A DNA stretch of 64,000 nucleotides from NCBI RefSeq assembly GCF_009708005.2, contig NZ_CP052757.1, forward strand, positions 248,001 to 312,000, written 5' to 3'. This DNA is from Cellulosimicrobium protaetiae (lineage in GTDB: Bacteria > Actinomycetota > Actinomycetes > Actinomycetales > Cellulomonadaceae). A program made the translations under genes and the position numbers. The notes below the pieces were generated by a model, which searched no databases, was not told the DNA's origin, and saw only the letters and a list, made by a program, of their open reading frames with translations. This document shows, in pieces, positions 1-10,089 of the stretch. The stretch's first letter is position 1. Every line of letters begins with the position of its first letter.

Positions 1-10
1 AGGAAGCGGA

Positions 11-3000
11 TCATGCGGCAACGGTCCCGCCCCCGGGCACCTTCCGCAACCGCAGGAGGGCACCCGTCCCGGTGAGGAGGACGGCGAGCACCACGAGCGC
101 CCCGACGCCTGCCCCGGTCGGCGGGAGGCTGCCCCCGCCGGTGGGCCGGAACGCGTTGGTCACGGTCGCGTCGACCTCGGACGCGTCGCCCGTCGGGACG
201 GTGAACGTCCCGGACGTCGGCGTCGCGTCGTCGGGGTCGACCGTCACGTCGGTCCCGGCGACGGAGAGCGTCACCGCTTCGGCGTCGCCCGCGTCGGTCT
301 CCGCGAGCGTGCACTCGGCCCCCTGGGGGACCTGCTCGTAGACGGCGGTCCAGTCGTCGCCGGCCGAGAGTGTCCGCTCGGCGCCGCCCGGGATCACGAC
401 GTCCGTCGCGGCACCGTCGACGTCCCACGTGCAGGCGAGAGTGACGACGAACGCGTCGCCCCGGTGCTGGGACGCGCCCGGCCCGGCGAGCTCCTTCGTC
501 ACGACGACCCGACCGACGTCGAAGACGTTGGTCACGGTGACCTGCGCCGGTCCGGCCCCGACGACGGCCGCACCCGGCTCGCCGCCCTCGACGGCGGTGG
601 AGACCGTCGTCGACGACGCCCCGCCCGTCGCGGTCTCGGTGACGACGCACTCCGCGCCGAAGGGAAGGCCGTCGTAGACGGCGACCTCGCCCCCGGAGAT
701 CATGCGCTCCGCACCGCCCGGGACCTCGATCGGCTCGCCCAGGAACGTGCAGGCCGCGCTCACCGTGAACGGCCCCCCGCCGAACGCCTCGGCACCGTCT
801 CCGGCCACGACCTTGGTGACCTCGATCGACCCCGCGTCGTAGGTGTTGGTGACGGTGAGCTCGACGGGATCCTGGATCGTCGCCTCCCCGTCCACGACGA
901 CCGGGTTCGGGGCGATCGCGACGTCGGTCGCGCCGCCCTGCTCCGTCTCCGTGACGGTGCACGTGTCACCGTCCTGGAGACCGAAGTAGAGCGCGGGGAA
1001 GCCGGGGCCGAACCGGCGGTCGGGCCCGCCCGGGATGACCGTCACGGGGGCGCCCTGGTTCGTGGTGCACTCGAGGGTCACCGCGTACGGGAACTCCTCG
1101 AACGGCACGGACGACAGGTACTGCTCGAGCTGCTCCAGGAGCGCGGGGAGGTCGGCCGGGTCGATCGGGCCGTCCGGCACCTCGGGCAGCGGCGGCAGCT
1201 CCGGCATCGGCGGGGCGAACCCCGCCGCGTCGCCGTCGACCACCTTGCGCACCACGAGGGGTGCGGTGAGGAACGTGTTGGTCACCTGCACGGTCACCGT
1301 CGTCGGCGCGCCCTGGTCCGCCGGCGGGACGACGATGCCGTCGACGGTCGTCCCGGCGACCGGCTCGCCGCCGTCGACGACGATCGCGGTCGACGACGCC
1401 CCGAAGTCGTCGGTCTCCGTCAGGGAGCAGACCGCTCCGACCGGCAGGCCGTCGTAGACGACGCTCGCACCGCCGTCGATCTCCCGGACGGCACCCCCGG
1501 GGACGGTCAGCTCCACGCCCTCGTACGTGCACGCGAGCGTCACCTCGAACGGTCCCGGGCCGTAGAGCGCGCCGATGCCGGCGAGCTCCTTGTCGACCTG
1601 GATCGACCCGACGTCGAACGTGTTGGTGATGACGACGTTCGCGACGTCGCCGCTGCCGACCGTCACGGTGTCCGGCACGACGACGACGTCCTCGTCGGGG
1701 TTCGTCGCCCCGCCGTCGTCGGTCTCCTCGACGTCGCACACCGCGCCCGTCGGCAGGTTGGCGATCTGCGCGTCGAGCGGCCCGGCGCCGCCGAGCACGA
1801 CCTCGCCGTCGTAGACCGTGCGCGGCTCGCCCGGACCGTCGCCGTCGTCGTCGTACGTGCAGACCACGGAGATCGTGAAGGGACCCTGGCCGTAGGCGGG
1901 GCCGCCCTCGCCGGTGACCACCTTCTGGAGCCCGATCGCCCCGACGTCGTACGTGTTGGTGAGCGTGACGTCGTTCGTGCCCACCCCGAGCACGTCGGGC
2001 GTGAGAGTGACGTCCGTCGTGGGTCCCTCGGTGGTCACCGGGTGACCGGGCAGACCCTGGTCCACCGTGATCGTGACCGACGACGCGTTGCCCGTGCCCG
2101 ACTCGGTGACGGTGCAGACCGAGCCGACGGGAAGCCCCGTGAGCTCGATCGTCTCGCCGTCCTCGATCGGGATGTCGGTCATCGGGTTCTCGGCGTCGTA
2201 GCCGTCGGCGTAGACGTCCTCGCCGAGGAACGTGCACGCGACGTCGACCGCGAACGGCCCGAACGGCACGGGGTTCCCGTCCTGGTCGACGGCGTCCGTG
2301 ACGACCTCCTTCGAGATCTCGATGCTCGACAGCTCGTAGACGTTGGTCGCGGTGATCGAGACGGGGTTCTCCGGGTCCTCGCTGTCGATCGTCACCGTGC
2401 CGACGAGCAGCTGGGTCTCCCCGTTGGACCCGTCCTCGGTGATGGTGCACTCGGCGCCGTACGGGAGGTTCGGCACGACGGTCGGCGTCCCGGGGACGAC
2501 CGTGACCGGGATCGGGTCGAGCGGCGTCTCGAGCCACGACCCGACGGCGGAGGTGCACTGCACGAACAGCGAGAACGAGTCGGGCGCGTACTGCGCGCCC
2601 TCACCCGTGACGACCTTGTTCACCTCGAGCGGCCCGGACGCCGTCGCGACGCCGACCTTCTGCCCCTCGGTGGGCAGGAGGTTGTGCATGGTGCCGTCCG
2701 ACCGCTCGTAGGCCGCCGACACCGCGGCCGAGTTCCACGCGATCGACCGGTCGCCCGCGGCGGGGACCTGCGGCGGCGTCGTCGACGTCGCCTCGACGGC
2801 CACGAACTCGCCCGGCTCGAACGGCTGGTCCTCGGGGAACGTGACGACGAACTTGATCGCCGTGATCTCCTCGGGGTTCGTGACCGGCACACCGGGGACG
2901 TACGGCTGCCACCCGGTCTCGGCGTCCGCCGGGCAGATCGGCTCGTTCAGCGGGTCCTCGATGTCGTCGTTGCAGAGCGCGTCCGCGGTCGTGTACGAGA

Positions 3001-6000
3001 ACTGCACCTGCGTCCCCGGTGGCGCGTTGACGAGCGTCGGGGGCTGGTCGGCTCGGAGGACCGGCTGCCACGCGGACCCCCGCGGGGACGTGTCGTAGGA
3101 GCCCGTGTCGCCCGGGGTCGGGAACTTGTCGTACCCCACGATCTTGGTGAACGGGTTGTTTCCGACGTTGTCGACGCGCACGTGCCACGTCTCGTCGTGC
3201 CCCGGGGCGATGACGGGGACGCACGGGTAGGAGTAGAAGCCCTCGGCGTCCGGCTCGCAGACGACCGGCTCGCCCGTGTAGTCCGGGTCCACGAACACGT
3301 CGAGCTCGTCGTCGTTCGTCGCCTTGACGAACTTCGACTGGGCGATGACGGCGGTCTCCGTGGGCCGCACGTCGGCGTCCGCCTCGCACGCACCGGTCTC
3401 CTCGTCCAGGCGCGTCACGCACTCGTCCCAGGGCCGGTCCCCGGTCACGCCGGCCGTGTTGGCGACGAGCGTGTTCGGCGCGAGCCCGACGCGGAACTTC
3501 ACGAGCACCGTGATCGTGTACGTCTGGTCCGGCTCCAGCACCGAGCCGGGCGGGAACGAGAACCGCAGGCTCTCGAGGTCCCCCACCTGGTCGACCGTCA
3601 CCAGCGCCGCGTCCGTGGGGAGGTCTGGCGTCGTCGGGTCCGGGTCGGTACCGCTCAGCGCGTACACGAACGGCTGCTCCGCGTCGGCCAGGGTGAGCAG
3701 GGGGCCGAGCGCGTCCGCGGGCATGGGGTCGTCGACCACGACGGGGTCGACGACCGGCCGGTCGCCCGTGTTCGTGATCGCGACGTTCATCGGGATCACC
3801 GCGTTCGGCGGCTTGAGGCTCCCGGAGACCACGCCGTCGAAGTCCTTGACGATCTGCACGCCGTTGGTCGCGTGCTCGTAGAGGAGCGACGCGTCCGCGG
3901 AGGCCTCCGCGCTCACCGGGACCAGCTCACCGGACCCGGGGTCGACGACGAGGTCCGCCCCCGTCGTGCTGCCCTGCACCGAGTTGCTCGCGGCGCCGGG
4001 CGCGGTCTCACCGGGGGCCGGCGGGTTCTCGGCGAGGTCCGGGAGCACCGGGCCTCCCGAGCGCATCTCCTCGCGGCGCTCCACGGACATCGGCACGGTC
4101 TGCACTGGCGTCGCCGGGTTCTCCCAGATCGAGCCGTCGGTGCGGCTGAACGTGAACCGCAGACCCTGCACGTCGGCCGGGTCGACGGAGGCCGGGAGCT
4201 CGAAGAAGGTCTGCTCCTGGCCGAGGACCCAGGCGCCCCCGGTCACGGTCACCGGGTCGGCCGAGCCCGGGTCGCCGGAGAACGTGCCGCCGACGAACGC
4301 GTCGACCCGCACCTGCTGGATCGGCGGGACGAGAGCGGCCCCAACGAACCCGACGAAGTCGTACTGGTTCCAGAACTGCGGGTCGTCGTCCGTCAGCACC
4401 ATCTCGACGCTGCGCGACGGACCGAGCGGCTGACCGGTGATCGTCATCGTCACCGGGCCCGTCCCGGGCTCGACGATCGTGTCGGGGCTGAACGACTTGC
4501 CCACCGCCATGTCCATACCGGCGGTCTGGAGCTCCATGGTGGCGTCGTCGTACGCCTGGCGGTCGTCCTGGCCCGGGACGCCGCCGGGGTCCGTGATCGT
4601 GGCGACGGCACCGTTCGGCACGGGGCTGTACCCCGCGACCGTCACCGGGTCACCGGTGTACCGGTCGAGCTCGCGGAGCTGGAGCGTGAGGTCGAGCGTC
4701 CCGCTCGCTCCGGGCTCGACGAGCCCGTCGAACTCGACGACCACCCCGACGACGTCGGCGAGCTCTCCGACGGACAGCGCCTCGGCCTCGGCCTCGGTGA
4801 AGGTGGCGGTCTCCCCGGCCGCGTCGGTCAGAAGGACCGTCGTGCTCGTGGCACCGTCGGGCGGGCTGACGTCGATCGCCCGCAGCGTGAACGCGTCGAA
4901 CGGCTTCGTCCCCGGAGCGGTCTGCACGTCGTTCGAGTCGACGGCACCGGGTTCGACGATGCGCAGCTGGTCCACCTTCGCGGCGGACGCGTTCGTCGCC
5001 GTGACCACCACGTCCGTCGTCGGGTAGAACTGCGCCGGAGTGCCCGCCGGGGGCACCGAGATCGGCCCGCCCGTCCAGTCCTTGGCCACGGTCACGTTGA
5101 GCGGCTGGTCGATGATGAGGACGTCGTCGAAGTCGGTGTCCGTGTAGTCCTCGCCCCCGAACGTGCCGGTCGCCCGTGCGGTGTCGCGGACCAGACCGGC
5201 GTCGTCGGGAAGGTTGTAGATCGTCCCGTTCGTCGACCCGAGGACGGGGCTGCCGTCGCTGCGCTTGTAGTCCCGTACCTCGAACGTCAGGTCGAGGTGC
5301 CGACCGCTCGAGAGGGTCGAGCGCGCGACGCCGTCCCCGACGGCCGGGGTGGTGGGGTCGCTCGGCGTCGCGCTGCGCGACGGCGACTCCGTGTAGGTGA
5401 GCCGGACCGAGGTCGCGGACTCCTGCTCGTCGGCCGACAGCGTGTAGCCGGGGAAGCCCCCGTCGCACGCCTCCGGGCACGGATCATCGGACGCCGGAAC
5501 CCAGGCGCCGTCGATGAAGAGCTCGACGCTCTCGATCTGGTCGTACTGCATCAGGGGGTCCAGGGTCGCGTCGATCGCCTCGACACGAACCAGGTCGAAC
5601 GCCTCGTAGAACGACCCGGCGATCGCCGGGTCGTCCGCTGCGACGGCGTCGGCGACGTCGGAGAGGACCAGCGGGTTCACCCCGGAGAAGCCGTTGGTCG
5701 ACCACGTGATCTGCGCCGTGACCTGGTCGTCGGACCGGGCGAGGACGCTCGGCGGGTCGCCCCCCAGGAAGGTCTTGTCGATGAGGTCGAGGTCGCCCTC
5801 GCCGTCCACGGGGAACGGGTCGACGGTGTCACAGCCCTCGGCGGGGGGCGTCGCCGGGACGGTCGAGGAGGTCGCGCTCGAGGCGCCGCAGTTCTCGATC
5901 GGGTCGTCGCGGTCGGTGGCGCCCGTGTACTCGGCCACGAAGTTCGGCTGGAAGCTCGTCCCGGGCGGGAACCCGCCGTCCGTCGAGTCGTAGACGAACT

Positions 6001-7912
6001 GGACGCCCTCCGCGTCGCCCGGCAGGTCGCAGGTCACGGTGTCGGGTCCGGTGTACGGGCCGCAGCCAGGTGCCGGCACCCAGGCTGTGCCGTCCCAGTA
6101 GTTGATCGTCAGGGTGGAGCCGGCCGGGACGTCGGTGCTGCGCACCTGGGTCGGGACGAAGCTGTCCGACCACTCGTTCGGCGTCGTCGGGTCCGTCGGG
6201 TCGGAGATCACGATCTGGTCGGCGTTCGTCGTCGACCCGTCGGGGCCGAACGGCAGGAGCTGGGTCGGGAGCTGGACGATGACGCTCTGCCCGGGGATCG
6301 CGGGGATCGTGCTCGGGGAGATGAGCTTGTCGGTGGTCGTCGCGAGCCGGTCGACGAGCGTCACCAGGTTCGCGGTGGAGTCGGCCGGGTCCGCGCTCGG
6401 CACCGTCGCCTCGACGGTGTTGGGGTGCGTGACGTCCTCGACGTCCTGGTCGGGGTCGGTGTCGGCCGTGAACGGGATCGACGTCGTCGCGCCGTTGGGC
6501 AGGTCGCCGGTGAAGACGACCGTGAAGCCGAGGACGACGCAGCCGTCCGGCGGGTTCGGCAGCGTGTTGGGTGCCGCCGCGTCGATCTCCGGGGTGGAGC
6601 CGTCGGCGCAGGTGAAGGTGACCGTCGCCCCGCTCGCCCCGCTCGGCCACTGCACCCCCGTGCCGTCGCCCGTCGGCCCGAACCCGGTGAACGTCAGCGG
6701 GTCGTCGCCCTCGAACGGGTTGGTGGTCCCCGGTGCGGGCTCCGTGACGGTCAGCGTGTCGACGGGCGTGCCGGTGTTCGTCGCGCCGATGGTCACCGTG
6801 GTCGGGTCGCCCGCGCTCACCGTCGCGGGGTCGAAGCTCTTGGAGGCGGTCACGCCGGTGTCCGGCGGCGTGACGACGTACGTGTCGTCCGCGGTCGTGG
6901 GCTCGGACTCGCCCTGGGGGTGGGTGACGTACGACGAGGTGTCGTTGGTGATCGTCGTGGGCTCGGTCAGGTCCTCGACCGTGTCGCTCTGCTGCACGTC
7001 CACCGGGACGCTCGCCGTGGCGCCCGGCTGGATGTCGCCGCTGAACGTGTACCGGACGCCCTGGACCGTCGCCGGGTCGACGGTGTCGTCGAGCGGCTCC
7101 CACGAGTCCCCGTCCCAGTACTCCTCGGTGACCGTCGTCGCGTTCGGCGGCAGCGTCACGTCGCCCGTGCTCACGTACTCGAGGTAGGTGAACGGGTTCG
7201 GGTCCGCGGTCGGGTCGACCGGGTCCTGGACCACGAGCGTGTCGACCGGGTCGTTCGACGTGTTCGTCGCGCCGATCGTCATGGTCGCGGGCGTCCCCGG
7301 GGCGGCGAGCGCCCCCTCGGGCACGATCGTCTTCGTCGTCTCGGAGCCCAGGACGAGCTCGACGTCCGGCGTGATCGTCGCGTCCGCGGTGTTCTGCGGG
7401 GCGTTGTCCGCGACGACGGACGCGGTGTTCGTGATCGGTACGCCGTTCGCGCTGTACGGCAGGTCGGGATCGATCTGGACGGTGATGGAGATCGTCGCCT
7501 GCTGACCGTTGGTGAACGACGGCCACGTGGCCGTGACGACATCGCCGGTGGTGTCGGCCGTGAGGTTGCCCGTGGTCCCGCTCGGCTGGCTGATGATCTC
7601 GGCCGAGACGAGCTGGAGCCCGTCCGGCAGGTCGTCGGTGAAGACCGTGCTCTGGCACGCGGTGCTCGGGTCGGAGCAGGAGATCTGCACCTCGTACGTG
7701 ACGAGCTGTCCCGGGCTGTACGGTCCGGGCGTCGTCGCCTCCTTGCCGATGCTCCACGTGGCGGCCGAGGCCGGCACGGCGGGCACGAGGACGAGCGGGA
7801 GCGCGAGGAGGAACGTCCCGACGACGGCCCACGCCCGGCGCAGTCGTCTCGCGTGCCGCGCGGCCCACGCTCGCGTCCCCCGTGTCGCCTGCGTCGTCCG
7901 CCCGTCCGCCAT
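11..7912 (-). CDS. Giant LPxTG-anchored surface protein with DUF11-like and DUF5979 repeats
   Basis: A 2633-residue secreted, wall-anchored protein, probably an adhesin or stalk. A basic N-terminus and hydrophobic stretch ending in VPASAA (residues ~1-50) is a signal peptide. Residues ~55-1750 are repeated Ig-like DUF11-type domains (phrases such as TIGATNT and VDTLTV recur). Residues ~1760-2590 hold seven DUF5979-type repeats, each with a V-x-K-x(V/L) first strand, a V-T/C-x-E motif and a closing VTNT(Y/F). The Lys, Glu and Asn are placed as in domains that form internal isopeptide bonds. The C-terminus is LPPTG (2596-2600), a hydrophobic helix and RLRK, a standard sorting signal. The ATG follows GGAGGG by 7 nt. 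No sortase or pilin partner lies in the window. The fifth DUF5979 repeat carries an extra proline-rich insert. Function beyond surface display is unknown. Confidence 0.9.
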   Translation of the reverse strand: MADGRTTQATRGTRAWAARHARRLRRAWAVVGTFLLALPLVLVPAVPASAATWSIGKEATTPGPYSPGQLVTYEVQISCSDPSTACQSTVFTDDLPDGLQLVSAEIISQPSGTTGNLTADTTGDVVTATWPSFTNGQQATISITVQIDPDLPYSANGVPITNTASVVADNAPQNTADATITPDVELVLGSETTKTIVPEGALAAPGTPATMTIGATNTSNDPVDTLVVQDPVDPTADPNPFTYLEYVSTGDVTLPPNATTVTEEYWDGDSWEPLDDTVDPATVQGVRYTFSGDIQPGATASVPVDVQQSDTVEDLTEPTTITNDTSSYVTHPQGESEPTTADDTYVVTPPDTGVTASKSFDPATVSAGDPTTVTIGATNTGTPVDTLTVTEPAPGTTNPFEGDDPLTFTGFGPTGDGTGVQWPSGASGATVTFTCADGSTPEIDAAAPNTLPNPPDGCVVLGFTVVFTGDLPNGATTSIPFTADTDPDQDVEDVTHPNTVEATVPSADPADSTANLVTLVDRLATTTDKLISPSTIPAIPGQSVIVQLPTQLLPFGPDGSTTNADQIVISDPTDPTTPNEWSDSFVPTQVRSTDVPAGSTLTINYWDGTAWVPAPGCGPYTGPDTVTCDLPGDAEGVQFVYDSTDGGFPPGTSFQPNFVAEYTGATDRDDPIENCGASSATSSTVPATPPAEGCDTVDPFPVDGEGDLDLIDKTFLGGDPPSVLARSDDQVTAQITWSTNGFSGVNPLVLSDVADAVAADDPAIAGSFYEAFDLVRVEAIDATLDPLMQYDQIESVELFIDGAWVPASDDPCPEACDGGFPGYTLSADEQESATSVRLTYTESPSRSATPSDPTTPAVGDGVARSTLSSGRHLDLTFEVRDYKRSDGSPVLGSTNGTIYNLPDDAGLVRDTARATGTFGGEDYTDTDFDDVLIIDQPLNVTVAKDWTGGPISVPPAGTPAQFYPTTDVVVTATNASAAKVDQLRIVEPGAVDSNDVQTAPGTKPFDAFTLRAIDVSPPDGATSTTVLLTDAAGETATFTEAEAEALSVGELADVVGVVVEFDGLVEPGASGTLDLTLQLRELDRYTGDPVTVAGYSPVPNGAVATITDPGGVPGQDDRQAYDDATMELQTAGMDMAVGKSFSPDTIVEPGTGPVTMTITGQPLGPSRSVEMVLTDDDPQFWNQYDFVGFVGAALVPPIQQVRVDAFVGGTFSGDPGSADPVTVTGGAWVLGQEQTFFELPASVDPADVQGLRFTFSRTDGSIWENPATPVQTVPMSVERREEMRSGGPVLPDLAENPPAPGETAPGAASNSVQGSTTGADLVVDPGSGELVPVSAEASADASLLYEHATNGVQIVKDFDGVVSGSLKPPNAVIPMNVAITNTGDRPVVDPVVVDDPMPADALGPLLTLADAEQPFVYALSGTDPDPTTPDLPTDAALVTVDQVGDLESLRFSFPPGSVLEPDQTYTITVLVKFRVGLAPNTLVANTAGVTGDRPWDECVTRLDEETGACEADADVRPTETAVIAQSKFVKATNDDELDVFVDPDYTGEPVVCEPDAEGFYSYPCVPVIAPGHDETWHVRVDNVGNNPFTKIVGYDKFPTPGDTGSYDTSPRGSAWQPVLRADQPPTLVNAPPGTQVQFSYTTADALCNDDIEDPLNEPICPADAETGWQPYVPGVPVTNPEEITAIKFVVTFPEDQPFEPGEFVAVEATSTTPPQVPAAGDRSIAWNSAAVSAAYERSDGTMHNLLPTEGQKVGVATASGPLEVNKVVTGEGAQYAPDSFSLFVQCTSAVGSWLETPLDPIPVTVVPGTPTVVPNLPYGAECTITEDGSNGETQLLVGTVTIDSEDPENPVSITATNVYELSSIEISKEVVTDAVDQDGNPVPFGPFAVDVACTFLGEDVYADGYDAENPMTDIPIEDGETIELTGLPVGSVCTVTESGTGNASSVTITVDQGLPGHPVTTEGPTTDVTLTPDVLGVGTNDVTLTNTYDVGAIGLQKVVTGEGGPAYGQGPFTISVVCTYDDDGDGPGEPRTVYDGEVVLGGAGPLDAQIANLPTGAVCDVEETDDGGATNPDEDVVVVPDTVTVGSGDVANVVITNTFDVGSIQVDKELAGIGALYGPGPFEVTLACTYEGVELTVPGGAVREIDGGASVVYDGLPVGAVCSLTETDDFGASSTAIVVDGGEPVAGTTVDGIVVPPADQGAPTTVTVQVTNTFLTAPLVVRKVVDGDAAGFAPPMPELPPLPEVPDGPIDPADLPALLEQLEQYLSSVPFEEFPYAVTLECTTNQGAPVTVIPGGPDRRFGPGFPALYFGLQDGDTCTVTETEQGGATDVAIAPNPVVVDGEATIQDPVELTVTNTYDAGSIEVTKVVAGDGAEAFGGGPFTVSAACTFLGEPIEVPGGAERMISGGEVAVYDGLPFGAECVVTETATGGASSTTVSTAVEGGEPGAAVVGAGPAQVTVTNVFDVGRVVVTKELAGPGASQHRGDAFVVTLACTWDVDGAATDVVIPGGAERTLSAGDDWTAVYEQVPQGAECTLAETDAGDAEAVTLSVAGTDVTVDPDDATPTSGTFTVPTGDASEVDATVTNAFRPTGGGSLPPTGAGVGALVVLAVLLTGTGALLRLRKVPGGGTVAA

Positions 7913-8041
7913 GCCGTCGCCCTCCGGTCATGTCCAGCCCCACGGCGCGTGCCGACGCACGCCCGCCGTCACGACCTTGACACAGCGCCTCGGGTTCGTC
8001 GCGGCGAACGGGGACGGCCGTCCAGGTAGGTCCGGGCACGA

Positions 8042-8083
8042 CGACGCCCGCGCCACCGCCGTGCGGCTGCGACGCGGGCGTCG
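8042..8083 (-). terminator. Stem-loop after the alkyl sulfatase gene
   Basis: Perfect 11-bp inverted repeat (8042-8052 with 8073-8083) around a 20-nt loop, just 3' of the sulfatase stop and before the surface-protein gene in the same direction. There is no T-run, as is usual in this GC range. It would separate the two transcripts. Confidence 0.5.
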
Positions 8084-8089
8084 GCAGGC

Positions 8090-9976
8090 TCAGGGCGTGA
8101 CGATCGCGAAGTTCTTGTCGCCGGGGTCGAGCACGGCGGCGAGCCGTCCGAGGACCGAGGCGTCACCGGAGAGCTCGATGCCCGCCTGCGCGAGCCCTTC
8201 AGCGGTGAGGGCGCCGGTGGCAAGCGCCGGGAGGGCACGCTTGGTCGTGGTGAGCGTGACGTCGGCGTCGCCCTTCTGCGGCGCCGCGCTGTAGGTGAGG
8301 ACGCCGTTGGCGAGCCGGAGGCGGTAGCGCTCGTCGACGTCGGTGAGCGCGACGTCGATCGAGAGCTTCTCGTCCCACGCCTTCGGGCCGTTCACCGTGA
8401 TGGCGATGGCGTCGAACAGCATCGCCGGCGTGAGCTGACCGATGACGTCGGGGGCCGTCGTCTCGGTCGGGGTACCGAACTGGCCGTCGCGCAGCTCGGT
8501 CGCGCCCGACAGGTAGAAGTCACGCCACGTGCCGTTCTCCGAGCCGTAGCCGAGCTGCTCGTACGTGTCGGCGAGCACCTCGCGTGCGTCCGCGTGGTCC
8601 GGCTCGGCGAACACGGCGTGGTTGGCGACCTCCGCGGCCCACCGGTAGTCGCCGGCGTCGAAGGCCTCGCGGGCGTTCGCGACGAGGGCGTCCACACCTC
8701 CGGCGAGCTTGGCGTAGCGCTTGGCCCGCTCGACGGGGACGTGCTCCCACAGGTGCGCCGGGTTGCCGTCGAACCAGCCCAGGTAACGCTGGTAGATCGC
8801 CTTGACGTTGTGGCTCACCGAACCGTAGTAGCCGCGCGTGCTCCAGGCGTTCTCGAGGGCGGGCGGGAGGACCATCTCCTCCGCGATCTCGGGTCCCGTG
8901 AGCCCCTTGTTGAGCAGCCGCAGCGTCTGGTCGTGCAGGTAGCCGTACAGGTCGCGCTGGAGGGAGAGGAACTCGACCACGCGCTCGCGGCCCCACGTCG
9001 GCCAGTGGTGGGACGCGAAGACGACCTCGACGTCGGCGCCCCACAGGTCGATCGTCTCGGTGAGGTAGTTCGACCACGCCTTCGGGTCGCGCACGACGGC
9101 GCCGCGCAGCGTCAGCAGGTTGTGCAGGTTGTGCGTCGCGTCCTCGGCAGCGCACAGCGCCCTGAAGTCCGGCAGGTAGATGAGCATCTCCGAAGGGGCC
9201 TCGGTACCCGGTGCCATCTGGAACACCATGCGGACGCCGTCGACGACCTCCTCGTGCCCCGTCGTCGTGACGAGGTCCGTCGGGGCGATGAGCGAGACCA
9301 GACCGATCGACAGCGTCTGGCCGAGGCCCGCGCCCACACCGCCCTGCGGACCTCGCGCGAGCGCGGCGCCGTACATGTACCCGGCGCGGCGGTTCATCGC
9401 CGTGCCGGCGTACACGTTCTCGGACACCGCGTGCTCGATGAACCCCTCCGGCGCGAAGATCTTCACCGCTCCGGCGTCGACCTCCTCCTGCGAGACGAAG
9501 CCCTTCACCCCGCCGAAGTGGTCGGCGTGGGAGTGGGTGTAGATCACTGCCTTGACCGGGCGGTCGCCGCGGTGCTTGCGGTAGAGCGCGAGCGCCGCCG
9601 CCCCCGTCTCGGCCGACAGGAGCGTGTCGATGACGACGACTCCCTCGTCCCCCTCGACGAACGAGGTGTTGGAGAGGTCCATCCCCCGCACCTGGTAGAT
9701 GCCCGGCACGACCTCGAACAGGCCGTCCGTGGCGGCGAGCGTCGACTGCCGCCAGAGGCTCGGGTTCACCGTGTCGGGCGCCTCGCCCGTCACGAAGTCG
9801 TAGGTCGAGTTGTCCCAGAGTACGGTGCCGTCGTCGGCAAGGACCGGAGCCTCGATGGCGGCGACGAGGCCCCGGTTCGCATCCTCGAAATCGCGGGTGT
9901 CCGAGAAGGGGAGCGACTGCTTCAGTGCCTGCTGCTGCTGGACGATCGTGGGCGTTGCTGGCTTCGGAGTCGACAT
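8090..9976 (-). CDS. Alkyl/aryl-sulfatase, class III, metallo-beta-lactamase fold (SdsA1-like)
   Basis: A 628-residue enzyme predicted to hydrolyse alkyl sulfate esters such as SDS-type surfactants to alcohol and sulfate, using a binuclear zinc site. The metal motif THSHADHFGG is present (H148, H150, D152, H153), followed by further metal/substrate segments ATHNLHN and ASHHWPTWG. After the lactamase domain come a helical dimerisation region and a C-terminal SCP2-like domain (about 500-628), the usual order of the family. Length is normal. There is no clear signal peptide; homologues in Gram-negatives are often exported. I chose the ATG at 9976; in-frame ATGs at 9988 and 10012 are possible and none has a strong ribosome site. 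The neighbours are unrelated, so it probably forms a single-gene unit. Confidence 0.88.
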   Translation of the reverse strand: MSTPKPATPTIVQQQQALKQSLPFSDTRDFEDANRGLVAAIEAPVLADDGTVLWDNSTYDFVTGEAPDTVNPSLWRQSTLAATDGLFEVVPGIYQVRGMDLSNTSFVEGDEGVVVIDTLLSAETGAAALALYRKHRGDRPVKAVIYTHSHADHFGGVKGFVSQEEVDAGAVKIFAPEGFIEHAVSENVYAGTAMNRRAGYMYGAALARGPQGGVGAGLGQTLSIGLVSLIAPTDLVTTTGHEEVVDGVRMVFQMAPGTEAPSEMLIYLPDFRALCAAEDATHNLHNLLTLRGAVVRDPKAWSNYLTETIDLWGADVEVVFASHHWPTWGRERVVEFLSLQRDLYGYLHDQTLRLLNKGLTGPEIAEEMVLPPALENAWSTRGYYGSVSHNVKAIYQRYLGWFDGNPAHLWEHVPVERAKRYAKLAGGVDALVANAREAFDAGDYRWAAEVANHAVFAEPDHADAREVLADTYEQLGYGSENGTWRDFYLSGATELRDGQFGTPTETTAPDVIGQLTPAMLFDAIAITVNGPKAWDEKLSIDVALTDVDERYRLRLANGVLTYSAAPQKGDADVTLTTTKRALPALATGALTAEGLAQAGIELSGDASVLGRLAAVLDPGDKNFAIVTP

Positions 9977-10089
9977 GGTTCGGAGCATGGCAGCGCCGTC
10001 GGAGGACCGCATCCGGAAGGACGCGCCCGTCGGACCGATCGGTCCGCGGGCTGTGACCCGTAGGTGCCGTGCCGGGCCGACGACCGGAC

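Noticed and set aside
464-8029. A 2521-codon open frame on the plus strand opposite the giant surface protein
   Set aside because: It is the antisense shadow of a GC-rich repeat gene: the translation is Arg/Asp/Val-rich without domains, while the minus strand has a signal peptide, repeats and LPxTG.
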